A stretch of DNA of 64,000 nucleotides from Leptoclinus maculatus (taxonomy: Eukaryota; Chordata; Actinopteri; Perciformes; Stichaeidae): positions 9,484,642 through 9,548,641 of the forward strand of contig JAVDOI010000007.1 of the NCBI GenBank assembly GCA_032191485.1, written 5' to 3'. This document shows, piece after piece, positions 1-33,799 of the stretch. Under the pieces are notes generated by a model. That model searched no databases, was not told the DNA's origin, and saw nothing but the letters and a program-made list of their open reading frames with translations. A program made the translations under genes and the position numbers. The stretch's first letter is position 1, and every line of letters starts with the position of its first letter.

Positions 1-14214
<14,214 letters not shown>

Positions 14215-14276
<62 letters not shown>
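14215..14276. repeat. (CA)n microsatellite, interrupted
   Basis: About 30 CA units with a single TCG interruption near 14254. Confidence 0.95.
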
Positions 14277-16157
14277 AACAGACATGCACACACAGACAAA
14301 TAGTGGCAATCAGTGGGTGGATGTCAGCCCCCAGACAGGAACTGCTCTCAGCATTTGTAGCGCAGCTCATAAATCACTGCACACATTGGGGTAATGATCC
14401 ATTGAGAAAGAGAGGTGAAGCTCGCCTGTCAAATACATTGCCTATTTTTATAGACCACACCGCAGCATTCACAGCTCGGCTTTCATTAAAACGATTATCA
14501 CTTTGACAAAACCTCAACACACAGAAGCGATGCACAAATATACCAGATTGGACAGAGGTTGTAATGCTTGTGGTGCTTCAGTGGCAGCTTTGTGGCCCTT
14601 TGCCGTACACTATTTGCACTGGTATACCTTCTCAAAGGTTTGTACTTATGAGTGTTGAAAGAAACAAATCAAATCGAATAACAGTTATTTTTACAACTAA
14701 CACTTGAAATGACAAGGTAGTACACATTGTAAACCCTACTTTGGTGTTTTGTGGTGTGGTTATTACAATATCTGGTGAAAATCAGAGAAAAAGGAGTCTA
14801 GTCTGGCCTCCTTTCTTTCTGATTTTCAGAAGAAGGACACACTTGTGTTGTTAAATGATGTGCCAAAGGAAAACATATATTTGCAATGCAAATATGGTCT
14901 GAAAGTATAAACAAAATCACCAAATAATGGAAAAGTATCCTTGGGTTCTTTGTGTCTCAAAACTTCATTTCATTCTGTTCATCTGCCATCCATTTAAGCC
15001 TGATACAACACACCATTCAAGGTACTTTGAGTGCTTTCCCTTGTTTTAAAACATCTCTGCAATGACTAACAGACTTCCAAAAATTCAGTTCAGGGAAAAA
15101 CTCACTTCAGAGGAAAATATTTTCTTGCATTATATTCAGCTGGGCACTGTTGTTAATATTGTGCTCTGTAAAGTGTGTGAGACAGACCTTGAGGCTCGGA
15201 GGAAGTAGATCCCGAAACGGATCTGTTCATATTCTGCGGATTTCCTCCACGTTAATTTCATCAATTATGTATTCAACTGCAATCTGCAGGCTATCTGTTT
15301 TTTTTGCAGCAGAAGAGGGGCACATACCTGGTAGCAATTTAAAGATTGGGATTGATTAGCATACAAACAGCTCTTTGAGGGCTAATCGTAAAATCGGATT
15401 TAAGGGTGAAGTTCAACAAAGGGATCGGTTACTCAGGACAGCATATGGAGGATTGTTTTCAGATACATGTCAACGGTGTTTTTAAAAACATGTACACCAG
15501 CTAAAAACATATAATATTACCTATAAGTAGATCATCATCCGCCTATTTATCTAAACGATTTCACCACATCACCACTACTATACCACTGCCCCCCAGTGGC
15601 TGGACCTGATCACAGACCACCAGTGGTGAATATACTGGTCTGCTCTCCTCCACTGGCTCCTCAGCTCACCAGTTTCTACTGAATAGAGCACTCGGGGGGG
15701 GGTCATGTAATGGTCATGATAGATAAGTTTAGAGGGAAAGAAGTCTCTCGTTACTGTGAGATCATACATTATGTTACTTATCACAGGCCGAATATTCATC
15801 TTTCCAAGAAGACTGACGTCAGCTCCAGTTAACTCTGCTCACTCTGACCTCTCTCAAGATGTTTCCTCTCTCCTTAGCTCTTTTCATAAGATCATTTCTG
15901 AATAAGCCAAAGTGATCATAGAGTGTGTACCTGTTCACAAATACCGCCAAGCTGAAGGTGCTGTCAGACAATTTTACATGAAAAGGGCAGGCACATTAAA
16001 ACAAAGTGCTTTGATGAGGAAATACTCTCCAGTTGTGATATTACTGATGTTGCAGCATCTACGATAACCTCTTCTTTGTTGTTTTTAGCAATTATCCTGT
16101 GATCCCGCAAGATCTCAAGACATCGCAAGAATCCAGCTGCCTTCCAAGGCCACTGTA
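14277..16157. other. Intergenic, no gene seen
   Basis: AT-rich sequence with one candidate CTCF site at 15.58 kb. No coding or RNA gene recognised. Confidence 0.6.
15582..15600 (-). promoter_or_regulatory. Candidate CTCF site
   Basis: CACTGCCCCCCAGTGGC resembles the CTCF core in reverse orientation, in otherwise featureless intergenic DNA. Confidence 0.35.
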
Positions 16158-16312
16158 AATATGCTGTGGACATTAAACAGCATGTGGACGTTAAATAGGC
16201 TGTGGAAATAGGCTGTGGACGTTAAATAGCATGTGGAAATAGGCTGTGGACATTAAATAGGCTGTGGACATTAAATAGGCTGTGGACATTAAATAGGCTG
16301 TGGACATTAAAT
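16158..16312 (+). repeat. 18-bp minisatellite
   Basis: Unit ATTAAATAGGCTGTGGAC. The right half (about 16250-16312) is four nearly perfect copies; the left half has units with GTTAAATAGCATGTGGAAAT-like variants and short deletions. About eight units in total. Confidence 0.85.
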
Positions 16313-18971
16313 ACATTACAGTACAGAATCTCACGTGCTGGCTAAAGCTATACGTGGAAGTCGACCCAACTTCTGATGCCAAAATGTGCTGACAGAATCT
16401 GGCATGCAACACATTCTATGGACCTTCATACAGCTAAACTGTAGGTCACAACAGAGTAGGCATCAGGGAATAAGTATCACCATTTTGCATTATATTGTTG
16501 ACTATCAGTGGCAGACTATTGAACATAGTTTGTGTGTTGTTTCCGGCAAGACCAAGTATGAAACCTCAGACAGCATAGTTCCCTTGATGTTCAGTATGGT
16601 CCAGACACACGACCACTTTCCTGTCACGCTTCTGCCTCCTCATAAATCTGAAGCTTTGCCGGAAGTAGAATTTTTTTGCAATTCATGGTAAAACAATTAT
16701 TGTTTGGAGCAGACAGAATCAACGGTGGAGAAGTGGATCCTTAAGATCAGTGGACTTTTGAGAAGTTTCTATGGACATATTTACACGTTTTGACATCATT
16801 TCTGCCATGACTCTGGAATTAATTATGACTGATGTGAATCCAAGATGACTAGAGCTTCTATTCTTCACAAAGGAGTGAGCTACAAACTTCATAACCACTT
16901 TTCATGCACACAGAGGGAGTATTAAATACTAAAAAGATACATTTGTCAGTGTCTCTTTACCACATATGGTTGACAGCCCCCCCCCCCCCCATGCAACATT
17001 GGTGTACATACATCACTTAATAAGGTTACATAAGGTAGGTAATACATACAATACAAAATAATAATTGGTCATTAATACATGCTTAAAAAGTTCTGCACTT
17101 ACTGTTTGGGTTCCTGTCAGAGTTGCATCTCTTTCTGCAGTTGCTCTCTGCTGCTTGGTCACACTCTTCTATAACAGACAATATTAGAAAAAAAACAGTG
17201 TTTGTTACACACTCCGGAGGATGGAATTACACACCACAGCTGGGTAGAGAAGCAAGGGCACCCACATACATCTGGATAAAAGACAAACACATACAACTGG
17301 AGGGAAGATTATTTACTAATAAATAATCATTTAGAAGATCCCATCAAAGCTACTCCCAATGTCCCTTCCCCCTCCATGAGAAAGCTAACCATGAAATGGA
17401 AGGACTGCGTCAGTACAAGTGCTTCCTGGACACACATCAATAGTGGAATGAAAACCCTGAATATCTCTGGCAAGATAAACAATGCAGCAATGCAAACATG
17501 ACCAGTGTACAACAGAACAGCCCGGCACGGTCATTGCAGCAGTAGGAAACGGTATGCTGAACACTGGGATCAATGCTAAGTCACAAAAAAAAAAACAGCT
17601 AATGATTAACTTAAACATAAATATGATTTCCATGTTCAACATCGATGTAAAAGCAAAATATCAGAACGTTTTGTAATGATGCATGAAGCGATGGCAATCA
17701 CGCTGAGTCAATCAAAATCAAGAGCTCCACAAAGGGTGAGGGTGCCAATGAAAACACAGTGGCTCTCCCTGTTTACTCGGAATCTGTGCCCACTCCATCA
17801 ACCTGGGGAGGGAACTGTGTTCTTAAGAAGGGCTCCAATCCAGGTTTTCATTTATTCATGGATTACTTCAGGACATTAATATATCAAGTGCAAAACAATA
17901 TGACAACAGATGCCAGTGTTTTGAAGCTCACTAAAACAGCAAAATATTTGGAAGAAGTCAGCTTTGCTAAATAGAAGACAGCAGGATTATGAGATTTGGA
18001 AACCAGTGAGGAACACATTGTTCCTGCTTGTGAGAGCTTGCGAGGACCTTTGAATCAGCTTTGGTTTGTGGAACATAAAAAGTATCTCCCCTGCATACAG
18101 CAAAGAGTGATATATTCGTGGAAATGCTGACAATGACTTCTACTGCAGCTGGATAGTTTGAGTTTGAGTGAATTAAATCAAAACTTAAAAACTAAAACCA
18201 ACACTTTGAAATTAATTTTAAATGGTAAACCTGAATCCTCGTTGCTTGGCACTGTGATGTCGCTGGTGGAATTGTAAGTAGTGCAGTTCTTTTTTTTCCT
18301 CCAGGGGAGTCTTTTTATTAAACTGGATCCAACACTGGCTCAACATAAATCTTTTTGGTCATAAAACAAATTTAACGTCAAAAAGTCAAGGGCAGTGCTC
18401 GTATGTTTATACAGCACCATACCACAGAACTGACAACATATCAGTCTTTCCCAAATAGTATCAACGGCTTGCACTCTTCTGAGTGTTATGAGCTTTCGAG
18501 GAGAGGGATCCCCTCTACGGACAAAGTTGTACTACGGGCAAAGCAAGGAGGACGCTAGGCAGTCAACAGGATGCTCGTGTTCACGAGGAGGCTCTTGAAC
18601 ATCAGTTTCTCAAGCTCTCAGACAATCCTGAGGAGAAAGCTACGACGGTAACAACGGTAACACATATGGAAGACATTGTGGGCAATTACAGTACAGTAGT
18701 TGAGAAGCTATGCAATATGTACACAGGAAAAAGCCACAACGTGCATAGGTTTAAAAGAGGACAGGGGGTGTATGAATGCTGGTAAACAAGGGTTTAGGGT
18801 AAAACATGCGTCTCTGTGCCGTTAGCCAGAACTGATTAGCCTGAGCGGCAGTGAAACGCATAAAATAGATCACTAACAGGGGGAAATGAGGAAATCTGTA
18901 AAGTCAGATTACTGACCTTACAGATTTGTTGTTGAGGACTATAGCTGATAAAGAGTTTCACTGATACCAAA
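16313..18971. other. Intergenic, no gene seen
   Basis: Contains a C14 run at 16977-16990. An open frame without Met runs 18492-18783 on plus but shows no known motif. Confidence 0.6.

Positions 18972-19018
<47 letters not shown>
18972..19018. repeat. (GT)n microsatellite
   Basis: About 23 GT units, bordered by GCGTG variants on both sides. Confidence 0.95.
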
Positions 19019-19022
<4 letters not shown>

Positions 19023-21804
19023 CGTGGTGGATGGAAAGTGTCACAGGGGCGAATGGTAAATAACTTCTAGAGTGTAATGTGTTTTGTACTCACACAGCCA
19101 TATATAATCAGATTGTCTACAGCAGGTTTGTACATTAAAACAAACAGATGTCGTTTGTTTACAACAATTGTGGTTTTGCCGTCTAAATATTCATAGAGGC
19201 AAATAGGTCCCCCTACGCAAAATGAGAGCTTTCGATTCAGACCCTCGGGCCACTCTGATTGAATCTAAATTCATTATGACAAGACAACGGCCCATGCCAC
19301 ATTACAGACACTATTCTTTATAGACCGTGTTCTGAAAAAGCATTATCCTGTTTCATGCACATGGTTTGAATCAAGGTTGCATTGGCTGCTCAGTGTGTAG
19401 TTTTGGAAAGTTGTTCTTTTCAAAAGGCCCACGGGGTCCATGTACTGCACAATGTAACGTCCCCTGTCCAAACATAGGGATGCATCTCTGAAACAAACAG
19501 AATAGATTGGGTTCAGCACAAACATTAGCTGCACATTAGGATGCACCGCAGCGCTCTAGCACCGTGCCAATGCAAAATAGTAACACTCGAGCCAAAGAAC
19601 CAGTGCCAAAGCCTGTGTTGCACTTTGTTCTTATCAAATCATTGTGAAAATGATTCTCAGGTTACCATGAACTGTGGAAGCAGAAAGATATAGCCCTCAA
19701 ATCTGACTTTTTGTTTTTTTCACACCCAAGAAACCAAATATCTTTAGCCTCTTTCAGGCAGTTTGGGCGACGGTGTTCACACGCCTGTCTTGGCAGGCTG
19801 GGTAATTGTTGAGCATTGTTATCTGAGAATGGAGCTGCTCACTGAGCGGAACGTTTTGTGAGGAATTTCTTCAGGACTGCAATCAAAAATATATGTGATA
19901 TTCCAGAGTTAACTATGTAACCTGACGAAACGGTAACAGGCAAAACAAAAAAAGCCGTGCCAACAATTGTTCTGAATTACGAGAGAAATAAATGATTACA
20001 ACAATAAAAAAAGCACTGATTGTGGATTATGGCTTGGGTATGTAATGTGACACCCCGTGTAGAATTATGTAGAAATGATAAACAAAAACAAAATGTCCTA
20101 CTAGCTCAGGGATTTACCTCAAAAACAGTTTTGGAAAAAATAACACTCCCCTATCCACAGAAAGGATGCAAAAAAAAATCTAAATATGGCGATTTAAATG
20201 TGTCTCTCTTGTAGGCCGGTTGTTCTCCTTCTCATCTAAAGCTTAGTCCTTCACCACTGACGCCTCTGGCTTCCCACCACAACCAAGTCAGCCAGCCTGG
20301 GAGACAAGCAGAGCAAATTGATAAACAGTTTGTCTGTCATATGATAATACTGCCAGCCGTCGTCAGTGGAAAATGGTGGTGTGACAGTTTTTGTGCTTTC
20401 AAAAAACGCCCACAGCTGTTTTCCCCATTTCTCCTGTGCTTTTCCCGACACAGATCATTTGGGCAGATGGACACCCCACCTGGGGTCGAACTGACAACCG
20501 AAGCTCCCTTGTGCTTATTATGGATGTACGAAACATATCCTGTCTGTAAGAACTATCAGGTGAAGGCTGAATTCACTTGAGCAACGTCATGCCATTAAAC
20601 ACACTCTAATCACTGAGTAATCCACCTTTCCCAGAAGCTAAACACAAACATATACACTGTTAAATGGAAACACACATACTTACAATACCTCTAGTGTGTA
20701 TGTAGCAGATGTTTACATATGCATGTGGTGATCAAGCTGGAAGCATCTGTTCTGTTCATCCCCATGATCCAAATTGCTTTCATCAGTACCAAGCAAGCCC
20801 AAGGATGTGTCCGCCCATATCCCCTTCTTTCCTCAATCTTCCGTGCATGCCCCTCTTTCCTCCCCTCACATCCCTCATCTTATCCCACCAACCCACCTCT
20901 TCATCAGCAGGCTTCTGTGTCCCCTCTACTGATGCATCCAGAGGGACTCTGTGTCTCCTGTCTAAGCCCATTATAGGGGCTCCTGAACCCCCCCCACACA
21001 CACACACACACACACACCCACAGATACTGCAGCCCTGTGTGGGCCTGTGGAGCCTGGGGCCTGACATGTGGAAGCAATCTCAGCAGAGAGAGATGAAATG
21101 ATACATAGAACTAATGGAAAGATGGATCAGTAATGACCGAGATCTAATGTCTAATCAAAATACAAGCAGTGACTTCTTGGGTGTATGTCTCAGAAATGGA
21201 GGCCCTGGTCAGTAATGACCTGGATCAGATATCTTATCATAACACAAAGATGTGAGTGCCTCCATTATAAATATTAGCCAAAACTACTGTTCACACAGAA
21301 ACTCTCAACACTACAATGATGCCATCCTGCTAACCTATAAAGCATTTGAAAGGGGTTTAATAGAATAAAATGTCTAAATATCCAAAGGTTTCCATTTCCT
21401 AGCTGAACCACTACCTGAGCCGCTCTCAGTTAAATCACAATATGTGATCAGAACCAGCAGCCTACTCTTCAGAATGGTTCTTTGGTGGGAGTAGTGTTCA
21501 GCGGAGTCAAATACTCAAATGACGGATCATTTTACTGAGGTACACAGGTTTGGATTGTGATAACTTGTTCCATTTTTTGTTTTGTTTCCAGGTTCGTAAG
21601 GTTTTAAGCTCTGTATCTGACCATTCTTTATCTTCTCATCCTTTTTTATGAGCAAAAGAGCATTGCACCAAACATTCAGACAGTTCACATAAATACTGGA
21701 GCAAATATGTAATCTATCTGGAAAAAAACAAATCAGGAATGTTTCATTTTGCTTTGGCCTTCAAACTAAATGCTAGTTATATAAAAACATGTTGTTAAAA
21801 CGTT
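19019..21804. other. Intergenic, no gene seen
   Basis: No supported coding sequence. A short CA run at about 20996-21017 disturbs the largest frame (20709-21101). Confidence 0.6.
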
Positions 21805-23300
21805 AAAGGAAAAGTTACATTTTGTGAAATGTGCCGTTTTGTTTTTGTTCCAAGAGTTGAATGACAGGATCAAGACCACTCTTATATTTGTAGTATGAAT
21901 GGGACACTGCAGTCACAGGGTGGTTAGCTTAGCTTAGCATACAGACTAGAAAGAGGGGGAAACAGTTAGCTGGCTCTGTCCAAGGATAACTATATCCACC
22001 TACCTCTGTGTAAAAAGGACAAACGGTGCTTTCAGGGGAGGCTATGTGCCGGACTAGTTCTTAGCCGGGGGCATTGACTTCCTGCAGTCTGGCCATCCCC
22101 GTGAGGTTGCGAGGTAACCAAAATCTCCAGGATGATACTGCACCCAGCTAAGAAATTGCCCACAAGCCCTGAAAGCCCGTAAAACCACAACTAAATGTTG
22201 TTTTATGAATACTTTAAACAAAACACGATAATTTGTTGATTAATGAGATTAGCTAGTGGCCAAGACCAGAGAGATGGTGGTCGACTTCAGGAGGAAGACG
22301 ACGGCTCCACAACCGCTGAGAGTTCTGGGAGAGGATGTGGACATGGTGGAGGAGTACAAGTACCTGGGTGTCTCCATCGACAACAGACTGAACTGGAAGA
22401 CCAACATCAACGCTGTGTACAAGAAGGGGATGAGTCAACTCTTTTTCCTGAGGAAACTTCGATCCTTCGACGTGTGCAGCAAGATGTTGGAGATGTTCTA
22501 CCAGTCTGTTGTGGCCAGTGCACTTTACTTCTCCGTAGTCTGCTGGGGGAGCAGCATTGGAGCCGGAGACACCAACAGACTTAACAAACTAGTTAAGAAG
22601 GCCGGCTCCATCATTGGCTGCAAACAAGACTATCTGGAACAGGTGGTGGAGAGGAGGACACTGAAGAAATTATTATCCATATTGGATAACCCGGACCACC
22701 CTCTCCACCACCTACTGCAGGGACAGCGGAGCACTTTCTCCAACAGACTCATCCAGCTCCGCTGTCACAAGGACAGATACAGGAGATCATTCCTGCCCTC
22801 TGCAATAAGACTTTATAACAAATCACCTCTGGCCAGATCATCATCCTTCAAATGACTACAACACTTGCTTGCTGTTGTTGTTGGTGATCCTTGCACTACT
22901 GTTCAGTTTATTTAGTTCACCTAGTTGTTCATTTGATACCATTCCAATTCATTGTATATACTGTGCATTTTTATTTTATTCTATTTTATCTTATTTTTTA
23001 TTCTATTTCTTCAATTCAATATCTGCTGTTATTTTATTGTACTGTATATATTGTGCATTTCCATACTTCATATTTTATTCTACTCTGTAACTTGCTGCTG
23101 CTACAAACAAATTTCCCCCTGGGGATGAATAAAGTTTATATCTATCTATCTATCTATCTAGCTCGGTGGATTTTGTTATCTTTGGATGGAGCCAGGCTAG
23201 CTGCTTCCCCCGGTTTCCAGTCTTTATGCTAAACTGTTCTGCCACTAGTACTGTAGCTTTATATACTTCATTTATTTTCCCGACACACGAGTCCATATAT
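21805..23300. mobile_element. Palindromic fish repeat ('ttagcttagc' element) interrupted by the L2
   Basis: The left arm has TTAGCTTAGCTTAGCATA then GACTAGAAAGAGGGGGAAAC and TGGCTCTGTCC. The right arm after the LINE (23161-23250) reads, in reverse complement, TTTAGCATAAAGACTGGAAA, CCGGGGGAAGCAGCTAGCCT and GGCTCCATCCAAAGATAAC: the same sequence inverted. Inner arms also pair (GCCGGACTAGTTCTTAGCCG near 22050 against the CAGCTAAGAAATTGCCC stretch near 22145). This is a widespread long-inverted-repeat (foldback/MITE-like) element of percomorph genomes, here split by the L2 in its right arm. Outer ends are approximate. Confidence 0.75.
22260..23158 (+). mobile_element. 5'-truncated L2-type LINE, 3' end with intact C-terminal ORF2
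   Basis: An uninterrupted frame from about 22256 to 22855 (199 codons, TGA) reads KTREMVVDFRRKT, EEYKYLGVSIDNRLNW, KKGMSQLFFLRKLRSF, ASALYFSVVCWGSS and FLPSAIRLYNKSPLA. This is the classic C-terminal part of reverse transcriptase ORF2 in fish L2/CR1-group non-LTR elements, downstream of the catalytic core. The start Met is fortuitous: the copy is 5'-truncated inside ORF2. It is followed by an AT-rich 3' UTR, an ATGAATAAAG box and a (TATC)n tail at 23139-23158, which is how L2 elements of fish end. Lack of stops or frameshifts indicates a young insertion. Flanking near-duplications TAGCTAGTGG (22250-22259) and TAGCTCGGTGG (23159-23169) look like a target-site duplication. Confidence 0.88.
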
Positions 23301-24800
23301 ATTGAATTTCCATTCTACAAGCAGATCTGAAACTGGATTGAGATCAGATCAAACGCAGGCCAGGATGTGTACTATGTCTGTCAAGCGTTAAAGCCCAAAG
23401 ATGTCTGATACAAATGCAACTACTATGACCAATCAGATACCAATGTCAGTTACTTAAATATTTAGACTAGTAATAATAATAAGAAGTCAAATTGTCTGTA
23501 TTTTGCATGTACGTCCAACCCATGCCTCTACTTATAATAATAAAGCATAATATGCTAAATCAGAAATCTATCAGCCCACAATGTTAGCAATAGTTGGATG
23601 CACATCAGAACACACAAATGTAGTCATGCTTCAGATAATCAATTCCATCAGTATGAAAAATCATTCCTCTGGCCAGGAACCCAAGCCGATGCAGTTTAAA
23701 AGCAATTTGTACCATAGAATACTTTGCCAGTGCTCTAAATTCAGTAGTGAAACCACCTTCCTTCTGCTAGCCTCGTGTACTTTTTCACATTTTAGTATGC
23801 ATTGGTGAAGACTGAAAGCAACGAGGATGGCACAGTGAGACATTCAGACATACAGCGTATGTTGTGAACACATTCCTGAGAATATCTGCTGTTTGTACAA
23901 TATGTTTAATATGTTGATCGCTTTATCTATGGTGGTAAAGGAAACGGTTTGTGTGCTTTTACATTATATATCTTCAGTATATATCCTGTTTTTTTATCAT
24001 AAGGGATGATCAAGTCATTTATAACCACAGTCTGTATACAGTATATATATTTTCTCGCCCATGTTTGATTGCCCTGAGAAACACGATTGTAGCTTCAGTG
24101 GAGAGATACCTTGACAATATGTTCAATCATGTGCACAGGATTAATAAATAATACAACAGATGAGACAACAGAATGTGCCATCGGGTACAAACAGGACAAA
24201 GTATTAAACTGTATGTATCAAAGCACTGATCACTTGTTAAACCCTCCTCAAAAGAAGGAGACTACGTCCTGCTCTTTGGTTTACGTCAGCCAAATACATC
24301 AATTAGTCCTCATCCTCAAGACCAGGTCTTTACAGCAATGTGAGAGCAGTGCTGCTCCTTATTCACATGTTGTGTACATGGCGCATGGACTAGGAGGAAG
24401 CTAAGTTTTTGCCTGGGACATGCAGCTTTTTAGCACGATATCATGTAGCCATCACGTGCATATGTAACACGTTTTTACAGGGTCCTTGTGTTAGAAACGG
24501 TCAGCTGGCTAGGTGATAAAATCAGCTTGTGACAATGGTCATTTCAGCCGGCAAAATTGATGGCGTGTGGCTATGAATGAAAGGCCTGGTTTTGTTTATT
24601 TCTGTCTGAAAACAAGGACCCATTGCGTCAAACAATACTAAGAGTTTTGAGCTTTGAATCCGACAAACTTCAGGCACAGAAGCCATCCTCTTATTCGCTT
24701 TCTCACAACAATGCAATACTTTCAATATGAAAACAAATTATGTAAAATGGCAAAGACAGAATAATATAGACAATTTATACCTCCATCACACACGCACACA
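23301..24800. other. Intergenic, no gene seen
   Basis: AT-rich, short frames only, nothing recognised. Confidence 0.6.
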
Positions 24801-24811
24801 CACAGCACAGT

Positions 24812-24991
<180 letters not shown>

Positions 24992-25006
24992 ACAGTACAG
25001 TGCACA

Positions 25007-31464
<6,458 letters not shown>

Positions 31465-31839
31465 AGAATAACATCTCCTTCAAATAAATCATATCATGTC
31501 TTGTTTGGAAGTTATGTATAAAGTTAGGCTCCCATACCTCTTAAGCTTTGTATAGGTTTCCCAAAGGAGGGCAACAGTCAATGACGTTGCATGGAAAACA
31601 GGAACTAATACGGGGACTTTTCCGCATTTAACTCATTGCCTATGAGATATGAAGTGTAATCTTCAAACGCGTCTATTTATATATAAGCACGTGGTTAAGG
31701 GTCCTCCTTGGCATCATGCACATGCTTCATTGTTCGCATTAAGACTTTTGGTAAGCTGTCAGCTGAGGGAACATTGTGAGCCGGAGGACTGTGAAAAGTC
31801 TGCCACAACATTAGGACCCAGCTGGGTTGGTTTAAATGT

Positions 31840-32060
31840 TCAAATCCAAGCAAACGTCGTGAAGAGAGCAAGCGGGGACCAGGAAGCATCTCGCGAGCCC
31901 CTCGAATTTACCCTCCTTCACGTCATGACGTCTCAAGTTCACCTGCAGTTCATCGACGTAAAACGCGCATTTCAATTAGCTATTACAGACGGCCAATAAA
32001 AAGTCAACTTACCGTCGACGCAACGTTAGAAGCATTCAATCAAAATATCCGCGCTGTCAA
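31840..32060 (-). promoter_or_regulatory. CpG-rich promoter-like patch with minus-strand donor
   Basis: A locally CpG-dense stretch in an AT-rich region. It includes TCTCGCGAG (31889-31897), the palindrome ACGTCATGACGT (CRE-like halves, 31919-31930) and GGCCAATAAA (31991-32000). On the minus strand CGTCGACG|GTAAGT at 32013/32012 is a strong donor, so this may be the first exon and promoter of a minus-strand transcript. No coding start with good codon use is seen. The plus-strand open frame 31649-31999 across it is unsupported. Confidence 0.35.
31889..31897. promoter_or_regulatory. Near-match to BANP-binding motif TCTCGCGAGA
   Basis: TCTCGCGAG followed by C: nine of ten bases of the palindromic element TCTCGCGAGA that BANP binds when unmethylated. 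It lies about 4 kb past the banp stop, inside the CpG-rich patch. Confidence 0.4.
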
Positions 32061-33159
32061 CTTAAACAGTTTGTTTCTTTTATCAATCTCGTTGACCAGG
32101 AAGCATTTTGTAGCCGTTGTGTGGATGAGTGTGTACCCCTCCTCTCTCACATCTGGTCCCTAAACTGAAGGAGTACCTCCCATCCAGCTTCAGCTGTAGG
32201 CTGCGAACTCTGTCCTCACTTTTTAATACTTCTTCTCATGAGTCGAGGAATTCCCTGCTGGTTCCTATTTATTCATCATGAATGTCTTTGAAGCCTCAGT
32301 TAAAAGACACTAAATGCATGGGAATTTATATAATTATCGCCTTCACGGTTAATACAAAATTACGAGGTCGCTAATGAGGAGAGGACTACACATGTGTAGT
32401 CCTTGCAACAGATCTAGGATACGGATATATTAGTACACAATGTACGGTATTTACATCCTTGTACTCTTCTGGTAACACTAATCAAAGAACTAACATGTTT
32501 TGTTTTCTGAACAATTTACTTGTGTGGTTGACAACTAATACAGCTACTTAAAACAGTACTGTTACAGAAGTAAAAAAAAGATACTCAACAAATAGTTTAG
32601 TAGTGTAAAAGACAGTTTTAGTCAAATACTCAAAGGGAGTCTTAGTTGTGGGGGGAGCTAAACATAACAACATTCTTGGTAGCTGATTTATATTTTTGGA
32701 AGAAATATTAATCTTCCAGTACATTATTAATTAGACCCTAAAGCATTCTTGGAATAATAAATCCTGATTTATTGTACAATCCATTCCCATGTATTCTGAA
32801 TTATTGGAAGATGCCTGTAGTTTTCATTCTTAGAGGACCTCCTGGTTCTCCCTTCTGTTACATTATGTGTACTGCTGATATTTAGATATGTACTGCAATA
32901 TAAACCAATATATCAAGTCAAATGCAAAGCAAAACTAAATAAAACGAGAGTAACCGCCTTGTGATTGTATTACATCCATGTCTGTCCAGACTCATAACAT
33001 ATATGTTGTAAAGACGTTGAAGGAAGTTACTCAAATGTGTTTTTTTTTTCATTAATAGATATAATGGAAGTTATCACTATATTGACAATCATGATTGCAG
33101 TAAATAATTGCTGAAAAATGCTTTTTTGTTTGTCACATGGTGCAACAACAATCACCTGC
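32061..33159. other. Intergenic, no gene seen
   Basis: Strongly AT-rich; no coding sequence or identifiable repeat up to the LINE fragment. Confidence 0.6.
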
Positions 33160-33352
33160 AGTAACAGCAAAGGCGATGAGCTTGTGGTGGACTACCAGAG
33201 GAACAGGAGGACCCCTGTCCTGGTTGTCATCCAGGAAGAGGAAATGAAGAGGGCGGACTCATGCAAGTATCTTGGAGACCAAATCAATAAAAAACTGGAC
33301 TGGTACCACAACACCGAAGCCGTCTTCACGAAGGGACAAAGGACATTTGTAC
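33160..33352 (+). mobile_element. L2-like LINE ORF2 fragment
   Basis: An open stretch encodes GDELVVDYQRNRRTP, KRADSCKYLGDQINKKLDWY and HNTEAVFTKGQRTF, a diverged version of the same ORF2 C-terminal block seen at 22.3-22.4 kb (EMVVDFRRKT / YKYLGVSIDNRLNW / YKKGMSQLFF). It is a short internal scrap with no start and no 3' tail, and breaks off at about 33352. Older than the 22-kb copy. Confidence 0.75.
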
Positions 33353-33374
33353 CAAATGTAATAAAATTCCGTCT

Positions 33375-33505
33375 ATAGGCAATCCTGAGATATAGTGAAG
33401 TCATCTTTACCTTTGACCACCAACATCTAAATCAGTTCATCCTTGAGTCCAAGTGAACTTTTGTGCCAAATTTGGAAGAAAACCCCTCAATGGATGCCCA
33501 AGAAA
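33375..33505 (+). repeat. Fish interspersed repeat ('ccttgagtccaagtgaac' type)
   Basis: GTTCATCCTTGAGTCCAAGT, GAACTTTTGTGCCAAATTTG and GAAGAAAACCCCTCAA, together with GACCACCAACATCTAAATCA, is a sequence I recognise as a common short repeat in teleost genomes. It directly follows the LINE fragment. Ends approximate; no family name assigned. Confidence 0.5.
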
Positions 33506-33799
33506 GATCTTCTCAGCCAAACACACATCTAGAATCCCCATCATTGTATGTCTATGAAGCTAAATACTCTGCGCTCACATGCAACAGGAAACAATCAGAC
33601 AACAGAGATGTTTCTGAAGTCAAAGTGTGCGTGCCTCTCTTGTGACCTTTTAAAAGCGTACACTGTAGACTGTGACATCACTGTTCCGGTGTAATCTGTC
33701 CGCTGGTACGTGACAAATAAAGTCTGGCTGTGCGGAGCTTAGCTGATTCATGATCTAAAGAGACGCATTGTTTGGACTTTTTTGCTCCAACAGATATGT

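Noticed and set aside
18492..18783. 97-codon open stretch without a start (EEALEHQFLKLSDN...)
   Set aside because: Looks protein-like by eye, but there is no similarity I recognise, no good splice sites at the borders, and such a length is expected by chance in 64 kb.
31649..31999. 116-codon plus-strand ORF over the CpG-rich patch
   Set aside because: Open because CpG-rich DNA has few stops; no known motif. The patch is better read as promoter-like.
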